From CADEFQ01 sp035433705 (GTDB lineage Bacteria > Pseudomonadota > Gammaproteobacteria > Steroidobacterales > Steroidobacteraceae), in the NCBI GenBank assembly GCA_035433705.1, contig DAORVK010000006.1, positions 32,489 to 96,488 on the forward strand: a DNA stretch of 64,000 nucleotides. Direction: 5' to 3'. Under the pieces are notes generated by a model. It made no database searches. It had not been told where the DNA came from and saw only the letters and a program-made list of their open reading frames with translations. Position 1 is the stretch's first letter. Each line of letters starts with the position of its first letter. Positions 51,866 to 58,802 of the stretch are shown in pieces. A program made the translations under genes and the position numbers.

Positions 51866-52474
51866 ATGGATGGCCGCTTCGACCGCGACTACTACGAGCG
51901 CTTCTATTTCGACCCGGCGAGCAGCGTGACTTCGCGCGCGGAGATGAATGCGCGCGGCCGGCTGATTGGCGCTTGCGCACGGCACATTGGCCTGCCGGTC
52001 AAGCGCCTGCTCGACGCCGGTTGCGGCGTGGGGCTGCTGCGTGCCCCGCTCAGGCGCGCGCTGCCGGAGGCCACCTACACCGGCATCGAAGTGAGCGCGT
52101 ATCTCTGTCGCAGGTACGGCTGGACGCAGTCCACGATAGAGGACTATCACCCCGCGCGGCCGTTTGATCTCGTCGTCTGTTACGACGTCCTGCAGTATCT
52201 CGACGACAGGCGCGCGGCGCGCTCGCTTGCCAATCTCGCGCGGCTCTGCCGCGGGCTCCTGCACTTCAGCGCGCTCACGGCGGCCGACTGGCGCGGGAAC
52301 TGCGACCAGGGGCGCACCGATCGCGACGTGCACCTGCGGAGTGGCGAGTGGTACCGCACGCGCCTGCGACGCAATTTCCGCGAGATCGGCGCGGGTTTCT
52401 GGCTGCGAAGCACGGCCCCCTTGTCGTTGTGGGAGCTCGAGAGCGTAAGCCGGTGCAGGAGGCAAGCAGTGTGA
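51866..52474 (+). CDS. class I SAM-dependent methyltransferase
   Basis: This 202-residue protein has motif I LLDAGCGVGLLRAPL, an acidic residue after the second strand (YTGIEVSAYL) and motif IV-like FDLVVCYDVLQYLDD. The N-terminal DRDYYERFYFDP element recurs in a group of uncharacterised methyltransferases. The substrate is unknown, and proximity to the ATP-grasp ligase suggests a shared small-molecule pathway. The next gene starts inside its stop (GTGA). Confidence 0.85.
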   Translation: MDGRFDRDYYERFYFDPASSVTSRAEMNARGRLIGACARHIGLPVKRLLDAGCGVGLLRAPLRRALPEATYTGIEVSAYLCRRYGWTQSTIEDYHPARPFDLVVCYDVLQYLDDRRAARSLANLARLCRGLLHFSALTAADWRGNCDQGRTDRDVHLRSGEWYRTRLRRNFREIGAGFWLRSTAPLSLWELESVSRCRRQAV

Positions 52475-53112
52475 AGCGGGGCGGGCGGCAAGACCGCACA
52501 CCGGGCGGCATTGCGGGCTGGAGGGGAACCCTCGCCCTGCTGGTCGCTCTCTTCGCCGGCTACCAGTGGGCGCAGTCCCGCCCGATCGAGCGACGCCCCG
52601 GGGTGCTCGCGCCCGACGAGCCCGCGCAGATTGAAGTCGATGCAGCCGAACCGCTCGATGCTGGCCACGAGTACCGTCTGACACCGCGTGCCCGATTCAG
52701 CGCCACGGTGCGCGTGCTGGCGCGCGAGCGTTACTACATCGACGCCCTTGCACCGCTGGCCCCCGTCGATCTCGCCGTCGGCTGGGGGCCGATGTCGGAC
52801 AGCGCAGTGCTCGCCGCATTCGATATTTCGCAGTCGAACCGGTTCTATTACTGGCACGCCGACGAAATGCCGCTGCCACGCGGGCAGATCGAATCGCATT
52901 CCGCGAACTGGCACATCGTGCCAGCGAGCGCTGCTGTCAATCGCGCGCTGCGCCGCCTGCGCGTGGGTGAGGTCGTGCGGATCGAAGGCGAGCTCGTCGA
53001 CGTCGCGGGGCCGGATGGCGGCTCCGCGCGCACCTCGCTGCGGCGCGACGACACTGGCGCGGGAGCCTGCGAGATCGTTCTCGCGCAGCTGCTCGCGCCG
53101 GTGGGCGGCTGA
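52471..53112 (+). CDS. conserved hypothetical membrane-anchored protein
   Basis: This 213-residue protein has an N-terminal basic stretch and one membrane helix (LALLVALFAGYQWA). A periplasmic beta-rich domain follows with RFSATVRVLARERYYID, FDISQSNRFYYWHADEMPLPRGQIESHSANWHIVPA and a C-terminal RDDTGAGACEIVLAQLL. These blocks look like a conserved domain of unknown function. GTG 52471 overlaps the methyltransferase stop by 4 nt and follows CAGGAGG, which fixes the start. Confidence 0.8.
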   Translation: MKRGGRQDRTPGGIAGWRGTLALLVALFAGYQWAQSRPIERRPGVLAPDEPAQIEVDAAEPLDAGHEYRLTPRARFSATVRVLARERYYIDALAPLAPVDLAVGWGPMSDSAVLAAFDISQSNRFYYWHADEMPLPRGQIESHSANWHIVPASAAVNRALRRLRVGEVVRIEGELVDVAGPDGGSARTSLRRDDTGAGACEIVLAQLLAPVGG

Positions 53113-53115
53113 CGC

Positions 53116-53121
53116 TATCCT
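53116..53121 (+). promoter_or_regulatory. -10-like TATCCT, 6 nt before ATG 53128
   Basis: TATCCT ends 6 nt before the next start in the 15-nt spacer. A weak CAGG could also serve as ribosome-binding sequence, so leaderless initiation is less certain here. Confidence 0.35.
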
Positions 53122-53127
53122 GACAGG

Positions 53128-53517
53128 ATGATCGCCAGCCTTTCCGGCGTGCGGGCCGTGCGGCCTGCCTCCGGGCCCCTCAACCTGATCCTCCAGGGCC
53201 GCGAAGTCGGCACCCGCTCGAATGCCACGGAGATCGCGTTCGCGGGCGCCGCCGGCGACGTACCGGACGATCTCGAGTACGCGGAAGTTTGTCCGGCCGG
53301 GGTCGACGGTGGCGCATGGTCCGTGCGAACGGCGCGCGGCGAGTTCGTGATCCACGCGCGCGCGGCCTATCTGCATCGCGATGTGTCGGTCCGGCTGCGC
53401 GGCCTGTTGCCCCGGCAGGAGCCACCGCGGCTGCGGCGGCTCGCGTGGGCGTGGCTGCCGCGCATCGTTGCGTCACCGCTTGGCCGCCGGCTGCTGCTCG
53501 CGGTGCGGGGTCGCTGA
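53128..53517 (+). CDS. hypothetical protein, 129 residues
   Basis: I do not recognise this protein. The first 85 residues look like a small beta-rich domain (LNLILQGREVG, GGAWSVRTARGEFVIHARAAYLH), and the C-terminus is strongly basic with a hydrophobic stretch (RLRRLAWAWLPRIVASPLGRRLLLAV), possibly a membrane-associated helix. The gene is in frame with dense packing: 15 nt after the previous gene and 1 nt before the next. Confidence 0.65.
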   Translation: MIASLSGVRAVRPASGPLNLILQGREVGTRSNATEIAFAGAAGDVPDDLEYAEVCPAGVDGGAWSVRTARGEFVIHARAAYLHRDVSVRLRGLLPRQEPPRLRRLAWAWLPRIVASPLGRRLLLAVRGR

Positions 53518-53518
53518 C

Positions 53519-53962
53519 ATGCCGGCCGCGCTCTGGATGCTCGCGCTGGCCGCGGGCATCGGCATCACGATCCAGGTGGGGCAGAACGCCGCGCTGCGCG
53601 CGCAATTCGGGTCAGCGAGTCTGGCGACCCTCGTCAACTTCTGCGTCGGCATCACCGCGCTGCTCGCATTCCTTCTCGCGACCCGGGCACCGGTTCCGTC
53701 CCGTGAGGCGATCGCCGGCGCGCCGTGGTGGGCGTGGTTCGGGGGTCTCTTCGGTGCGTTCTACGTCGCGGCAGTCACTATCGCCGGCCCCAGGCTCGGC
53801 GCCACCGTGCTGATCGCAATTACCGTTCTCGGCCAGCTGATCGCCGCGCTCGTCATCGACCAGAACGGCTGGCTCGGCTTTCCGCAACAGCCGGTGACGC
53901 TCGCGCGCGTCGCGGGTTGCGCGCTGCTGCTGGCCGGCGTGTGGCTCGTTGCGCGCGGCTGA
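53519..53962 (+). CDS. YdcZ/DUF606-family small DMT transporter
   Basis: This 147-residue protein has five hydrophobic helices and the DUF606 pattern: an N-terminal IGITIQVGQNAALRAQFGSASLATLVNF, a central WWAWFGGLFGAFYVAAV, and GATVLIAITVLGQLIAALVID. It is half the size of EamA transporters and probably works as a dimer. The substrate is unknown. ATG 53519 is 1 nt after the preceding stop. Confidence 0.9.
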   Translation: MPAALWMLALAAGIGITIQVGQNAALRAQFGSASLATLVNFCVGITALLAFLLATRAPVPSREAIAGAPWWAWFGGLFGAFYVAAVTIAGPRLGATVLIAITVLGQLIAALVIDQNGWLGFPQQPVTLARVAGCALLLAGVWLVARG

Positions 53963-53969
53963 AGGACAT

Positions 53970-55313
53970 ATGCAAGCAATGACAACTCCCCGCATCCCGG
54001 TCACGGTGCTCACCGGCTTCCTTGGAGCCGGCAAGACCACGCTCCTGAACCGTATCCTCACGGAGCAGCACGGCAAGCGCATCGCCGTGATCGAAAACGA
54101 ATTCGGCGAGGTCGGCGTCGACCAGGCGCTCGTGATCGGCGCCGAGGAGGAACTTTTCGAGACGAACAACGGCTGCATCTGCTGCACCGTGCGCGGCGAC
54201 CTGCTGCGCATCCTCGGGCAGCTCATGCGCCGCCGCGACAAGTTCGATTGCGTGCTGATCGAGACCACCGGGCTGGCCGATCCGGGGCCGGTCGCGCAGA
54301 CCTTCTTTCTCGACGACGAGCTGCGCGAGCAGTTCGTGCTCGATGCCATCGTCACGCTGGTCGATGCGCGTCACTTCGAGGGGCAACTCGCGAGCGCGCG
54401 CGAGGCGGCCGAGCAGGTCGCGTTCGCGGATGTACTCGTGCTCAACAAGACCGATCTCGTCGACGAAGCGGCGCTCGCGCGCATCGAGTCGCAGGTGCGC
54501 GCCATCAACGGCACGGCACAGATCCATCGCGCACAGAACGCCAACGTGCCGATCCACCAGTTGCTGGGCCTCGGTGCCTTCGACCTCTCCCGTGCGCTCG
54601 CGGTCGACGCAACATTCCTCGAGCCGCAGTACCCNNNNNNNNNNNNNNNNNNNNNNNNNNNNNNNNNNNNNNNNNNNNNNNNNNNNNNNNNNNNNNNNNN
54701 NNNNNNNNNNNNNNNNNNNNNNNNNNNNNNNNNNGCGCTGCTGCCGGTCGCCGCAGCAACTCGCGAGGCGCTTGACGCCGCGGTCGAGTCCGCGGTGCGC
54801 GCCTTCGCGGAGGCCGCAGTTGCGGTTCACTGCGGCGGCGAGCTGCGGCCTGCGGCGCATCGCTACACGCTCGATCTTGCGCACGACGGCGCAGTCGCCA
54901 CACTCGACATCCCCGCCGATGGCGCCTACGCCCTCTTTCTGGAACATGGCCCACCCAATGGTCTGGCGTTCAGCCCGCAGCCCGTCGCCCGCCGCTCGTT
55001 CGCCTCCCACTCGCACGCCGCCGGCATTTCCTCCATCGGTATCGACGACCCGCGCCCGCTCGATCCGCGCAAGTTGAACGACTGGCTCTCGTATCTGCTC
55101 CAGAGTCGCGGCCAGGACATCTTCCGCATGAAGGGCGTGCTGTCCCTCATAGGTGAGGACCGCCAGTACGTGTTTCACGGCGTGCACATGATGTTCGATG
55201 GTCGCACGGGCGGATCGTGGGGCGCGGCGCAGCGCCGCAATCGTCTCGTCTTCATCGGGCGCAATCTCGATCGCGCGGAGCTCGAGGCGGGCTTCGAATC
55301 GGCGGTCGCGTGA
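53970..55313 (+). CDS. CobW/COG0523 family G3E GTPase, putative metallochaperone (interrupted by gap)
   Basis: The N-terminal G domain has G16FLGAGKTT24, the metal-binding C69-I-C-C72 motif, ETTGLADPGPV and the guanine-specificity NKTD. The C-terminal CobW_C part follows the gap with YALFLEHGPPN, the ISSIGIDD strand, FRMKGVLSLIGEDRQYVFHGVHMMFDG and RRNRLVFIGRNLDR. Such GTPases deliver zinc or another metal to target proteins. The gap at 54635-54734 falls where these proteins often carry a His-rich linker. ATG 53970 is used; ATG 53979 is possible. Its stop overlaps the WD40 gene. Confidence 0.9.
   Translation: MQAMTTPRIPVTVLTGFLGAGKTTLLNRILTEQHGKRIAVIENEFGEVGVDQALVIGAEEELFETNNGCICCTVRGDLLRILGQLMRRRDKFDCVLIETTGLADPGPVAQTFFLDDELREQFVLDAIVTLVDARHFEGQLASAREAAEQVAFADVLVLNKTDLVDEAALARIESQVRAINGTAQIHRAQNANVPIHQLLGLGAFDLSRALAVDATFLEPQYXXXXXXXXXXXXXXXXXXXXXXXXXXXXXXXXXXALLPVAAATREALDAAVESAVRAFAEAAVAVHCGGELRPAAHRYTLDLAHDGAVATLDIPADGAYALFLEHGPPNGLAFSPQPVARRSFASHSHAAGISSIGIDDPRPLDPRKLNDWLSYLLQSRGQDIFRMKGVLSLIGEDRQYVFHGVHMMFDGRTGGSWGAAQRRNRLVFIGRNLDRAELEAGFESAVA
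54635..54734. other. assembly gap (100 N)
   Basis: This scaffold gap of unknown true length lies in the middle of the CobW-type GTPase gene, between the G domain and the C-terminal domain. A repetitive His-rich linker may lie there. Confidence 0.95.
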
Positions 55314-56335
55314 CGGCGAAGCTGCCGTCGGCGCGGCTCGACGCGCTGTGGACCGCTGATGTGGACGACTTTCCGACGGCACTGGCGTGGCTGCCGGGTG
55401 GTACGCAGCTCGCAGTCGGTGCCGCCTCCGGCGAGGTGAGCCTCCTCGCAGCGAACGACGGCGCGCGACGCGTGATCGGCCGGCACGAGAATGGGGTGCT
55501 CGCGCTCGCGTGTCGCAGCGACGGGGCGCGCATCGCATCCGGTGGCCAGGATGGCGAGATCGCCGAGTGGCGCCTGCCAGACGGAGAGGCATTGCATCGA
55601 ACGGCGGCGGGCAAGGCCTGGGTCGAGCTGCTTGCCTACCAGCCTGGTGGCAAGCGGCTCGCTTCGGCTGCCGGCAAGCGCGTCGATCTGTGGTCCGAGG
55701 CAGGCGAGCGGCTGCACAGCTTCGAGGAACAGGGCGGCGTGGTCGCGGGTCTTGCCTGGAACGGTGCGAAGCGCCTCGGCGCCGCTGCGTTCGGTGGCGT
55801 GTGGCTGCACAGCATCGGCGACGGGGAATACTCGACCGAGGCGCTGCCGTGGAAGGGCGCGCCGCTCACCCTTGCGTGGAGCCCGAACGGCAAGGTGATC
55901 GCCTGCGGCATGCAGGATGCGAGCGTGCACTTCTGGCGTCGCCCCGGCGGGCACCATTCGCAGATGGCGGGCTATGCAACCAAGGTGCGCGAGACGAGCT
56001 GGAGCGCGAACAGCCGCTGGCTCGCGACCGGCGGCGGGCAGAGCGTCGTGCTGTGGGACTTCGCTGGCAAGGGGCCCGAGGGCACGCGGCCGGTGCAGCT
56101 CGACGGGCACACCGATCGCATCACGGCGCTCGCCTTCCAGCGCGAGGGTGGGTATCTGGTTTCGGGCGGCAAGGACTGGCGGCTGTCGCTGTGGCGCCCG
56201 GGCAGTACGGCGCAGGCACTCGATGCGCATCTCCTCGGCGCGCCGATCTCGGCACTGGCTTGGTCACCTGACAGCCGCCGCGTCGCGGTCGCAAGTGAGA
56301 ACGGCGAAATCGCCCTCTATGCGCTGGCAGTCTGA
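55310..56335 (+). CDS. WD40 repeat protein
   Basis: This 341-residue protein consists of about seven WD40-type units forming one beta-propeller. Examples are VLALACRSDGARIASGGQDGEIAEWRLPDG and ITALAFQREGGYLVSGGKDWRLSLWRPGS. It has no signal peptide. GTG 55310 overlaps the CobW gene's stop by 4 nt, so the two are translationally coupled, and the propeller may be the GTPase's client or scaffold. The last 19 bp overlap the convergent glycosyltransferase. Confidence 0.9.
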   Translation: MTAKLPSARLDALWTADVDDFPTALAWLPGGTQLAVGAASGEVSLLAANDGARRVIGRHENGVLALACRSDGARIASGGQDGEIAEWRLPDGEALHRTAAGKAWVELLAYQPGGKRLASAAGKRVDLWSEAGERLHSFEEQGGVVAGLAWNGAKRLGAAAFGGVWLHSIGDGEYSTEALPWKGAPLTLAWSPNGKVIACGMQDASVHFWRRPGGHHSQMAGYATKVRETSWSANSRWLATGGGQSVVLWDFAGKGPEGTRPVQLDGHTDRITALAFQREGGYLVSGGKDWRLSLWRPGSTAQALDAHLLGAPISALAWSPDSRRVAVASENGEIALYALAV

Positions 56336-57438
56336 GGCGCGGGCACCCGCACGCGCACGCCGAGCGATGCATAGGTGGCGAGCTGTGCCTGAAACGCCTG
56401 GGTCCAGCTGAGGCGCAGCGCGCGCTCGCGCGCCGCCCGACCGAGCGCGGCCATATCGCGGTCGTAGAGTGCCGCGATCGAGTCGGCGAAGCTGCGCGCA
56501 TCATCCGGCTCGACGAGCAATCCGACCTCGCCATCGACGAGTTCGGGCACGGCACCCGCGCGCGCGGCGATCACCGGCCGGCCGCACGCGAGCGCCTCGA
56601 CGATGACGAGCCCGAAAGTTTCCCGCGTGCCCGCGTGCACGAGCGCATCGCAGGAGGCGATCCAGCGGGCGAGCTCGCCGCTGTCGCGGCGGTACGGAAT
56701 GGCGGTCACATTGGGCGCGAAGGACTTCGCCTCGCCGCCACCGATCAGCAGCAGGTGATAGGGCTTGCCGAGCCGCGCGAAGGCCTCGAACAGCACCGAG
56801 AGATTCTTCTCGCCCGAGAAGCGGCCGGCGAATACGAGCAGGCGCGTGTCCTCCCCGAGCCCGAGTTCACGTCGCACGTCGAGCGTGCGCTGCGCAGGGT
56901 TGAAAGTCTCGACGTCGACACCGAGCGGCTGACAGATGACACGCGTGACGCCGAGGCTGCGCAGGTAGTCGCGCATGTAACGACTCGGCGCCAGCACCGC
57001 GTCGAAGCGCGCGTAGAGCCAGCGCACGTAACGCGCAAAGCCCGCGCCGATCGCGGTGCCCATGCGCTGCGTGACGAGCTGCGGCAGGTTCGAGTGGAAG
57101 AAGGCGACGAGTGGGATGCCGCGACGCTGTGCGACCTGGGTCGCACACCAGGCGGGATGAAAGGCGTCGCCGACTTCGATCAGGTCGGGCTCGAGCGCAG
57201 CGAGCATCGCCGACCAGCGCGGCGGGTCAATCGGCAGCCGGTAGTTGAAGGTGCCGGGGACCTTGATGCCGCGCAGGGTCGAGAGGCCCCCAGGCGCGAA
57301 CTGCTCGCGCTCGCCGGGCACGAGGAGTGTGTGCCGCCAGGGGGTATGCGCCGCGTACCACGCGTGTTTCGCCATGAGGTAGCGCTTGACGCCGCCACTC
57401 GTCGGTGAGAAGAAAACGGTTGTATCGACGACATGCAT
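56317..57438 (-). CDS. family 4 glycosyltransferase
   Basis: This 373-residue GT-B enzyme has the N-terminal acceptor domain opening MHVVDTTVFFSPTSGGVKRYL, LVFAGRFSGEKNLSVLFEAF at the start of the donor domain, and the GT4 E-x7-E motif in HAGTRETFGLVIVEALACGRPVIA. It is expected to transfer a nucleotide-sugar-derived residue to a lipid or saccharide. The start ATG 57438 is chosen over GTG 57459, because a TTGACA-17-TGCAAT promoter overlaps the GTG and predicts a start of transcription near 57446. Confidence 0.9.
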   Translation of the reverse strand: MHVVDTTVFFSPTSGGVKRYLMAKHAWYAAHTPWRHTLLVPGEREQFAPGGLSTLRGIKVPGTFNYRLPIDPPRWSAMLAALEPDLIEVGDAFHPAWCATQVAQRRGIPLVAFFHSNLPQLVTQRMGTAIGAGFARYVRWLYARFDAVLAPSRYMRDYLRSLGVTRVICQPLGVDVETFNPAQRTLDVRRELGLGEDTRLLVFAGRFSGEKNLSVLFEAFARLGKPYHLLLIGGGEAKSFAPNVTAIPYRRDSGELARWIASCDALVHAGTRETFGLVIVEALACGRPVIAARAGAVPELVDGEVGLLVEPDDARSFADSIAALYDRDMAALGRAARERALRLSWTQAFQAQLATYASLGVRVRVPAPQTASA

Positions 57439-57452
57439 GGTCTGTGGCCGGG

Positions 57453-57481
57453 ATTGCACCCGCCCGGTCCGGATGTGTCAA
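57453..57481 (-). promoter_or_regulatory. sigma-70-type promoter of the glycosyltransferase gene
   Basis: On the reverse strand TTGACA (57476-57481) and TGCAAT (57453-57458) are 17 nt apart. The predicted start leaves an 8-nt leader before ATG 57438. Its -35 overlaps the -10-like CAAGCT of the divergent M20 gene. Confidence 0.65.
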
Positions 57482-57491
57482 GCTTGGCGCC

Positions 57492-58802
57492 ATGAGAATG
57501 CTTCCAGTCCTTGTTGTGGCTGGTGTCGCGGCGGCAGCGAGTGCCGCAGCGCCCGCCGACACCGGTGATGCAGCCATTGCGGCGCTGGTCGCGAAGGAAA
57601 TGCCGCGCGTCGTGACCTGGCGGCGCGATTTTCATCAGCATCCCGAGCTGTCGAATCGCGAGCTGCGCACGTCCGGCATCGTCGCCGAACATCTGCGGCG
57701 CCTCGGGCTCGAGGTGAAAACCGGCGTCGCGAAGACCGGGGTCGTCGCCATGCTCGAGGGCGGCCGCCCGGGGCCGACCGTGGCACTGCGTGCGGACATG
57801 GATGCGCTACCGGTCGTCGAGAAGGCCGATGTGCCGTTTCGCTCGACTGTCACGACCACGTATCAGGGCGACACGGTGGGCGTGATGCACGCCTGCGGTC
57901 ACGATGCGCACACCGCCATCCTGATGGGTGTCGCGGAGATCCTCGCGGGGCTGCGCGCAGACCTTCCGGGCAAGGTGTTGTTCATCTTTCAGCCGGCCGA
58001 GGAAGGACCTCCCGATGGCGAGGATGGGGGAGCGCCGCTGATGCTGAAGGATGGAGTGTTCGCGAGCGGCAAGCCCGACGCCCTGTTCGGCTTGCACGTC
58101 TTCTCGACACTGCCTGCCGGGGTGATCGGCTACCGGCCCGGTCCCTTCATGGCGGGCTCCGACGGGTTTCGGCTCGTGGTCACCGGCCGGCAGACGCACG
58201 GCGCGCGGCCGTGGGCGGGACTCGACCCGATCGTCGTGTCGTCCCAGATCATCTCGGCGCTTCAGACCGTGGTGAGCCGCCAGATCGACCTCACGCAGAA
58301 TCCCGCGATCGTCACAGTGGGCACGATCCGCGGCGGCACGCGCGGCAACATCATCCCGGATACCGTGGAGATGCGCGGCACCCTCCGCACCTACGATCCG
58401 GCACAGCGCACGGATGTCCTGGCGCGCGTCGAGCGCACGGTCACCCATGTCGCTGCGGCCAGCGGCGCGACCGCGAAATTCGAACTCACCGGGCGCCCGA
58501 ATCCCGTTACCGCGAATGACACTGTGCTGACGCAGCGCGCGGTGCCGACTCTCGCGCGCGTCGCGGGCGAAGGAAAGCTGCGGGAGATCGGTTTGCAGAC
58601 ACCGTCCGAGGATTTCTCGTACTTCGCGCGCGAAGTGCCGAGCCTCTTCTTCTTCGTCGGCGTGGCAAAGCCGGGTGTGCCGGCTGGCGAGATCGCCGAC
58701 AACCATTCGCCGCTCTTCTACATCGATGAGTCCGCGCTGCCCGTGGGCGTGCGCGCGCTGACGCAGCTCACGGTCGACTACCTCACAGGGCGGATGCAAT
58801 AG
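57492..58802 (+). CDS. M20 family amidohydrolase, secreted
   Basis: This 436-residue dimetal hydrolase belongs to the hippurate hydrolase/IAA-amino-acid hydrolase group. It has a signal peptide (LPVLVVAGVAAAASAAA) and RDFHQHPELSNRE near the start of the enzyme. The metal ligands lie in HACGHDAHTAILMG, FQPAEEG and the C-terminal PSEDFSYF. A dimerisation domain occupies about 215-330. It probably removes acyl groups from amino acids or peptides in the periplasm. ATG 57492 lies 7 nt after CAAGCT. The last 20 bp overlap the convergent molybdenum hydroxylase. Confidence 0.92.
   Translation: MRMLPVLVVAGVAAAASAAAPADTGDAAIAALVAKEMPRVVTWRRDFHQHPELSNRELRTSGIVAEHLRRLGLEVKTGVAKTGVVAMLEGGRPGPTVALRADMDALPVVEKADVPFRSTVTTTYQGDTVGVMHACGHDAHTAILMGVAEILAGLRADLPGKVLFIFQPAEEGPPDGEDGGAPLMLKDGVFASGKPDALFGLHVFSTLPAGVIGYRPGPFMAGSDGFRLVVTGRQTHGARPWAGLDPIVVSSQIISALQTVVSRQIDLTQNPAIVTVGTIRGGTRGNIIPDTVEMRGTLRTYDPAQRTDVLARVERTVTHVAAASGATAKFELTGRPNPVTANDTVLTQRAVPTLARVAGEGKLREIGLQTPSEDFSYFAREVPSLFFFVGVAKPGVPAGEIADNHSPLFYIDESALPVGVRALTQLTVDYLTGRMQ

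Noticed and set aside
57439..57459. GTG 57459 as the start of the glycosyltransferase
   Set aside because: The -10 of a TTGACA-17-TGCAAT promoter overlaps this codon and the family N-terminus begins at ATG 57438.
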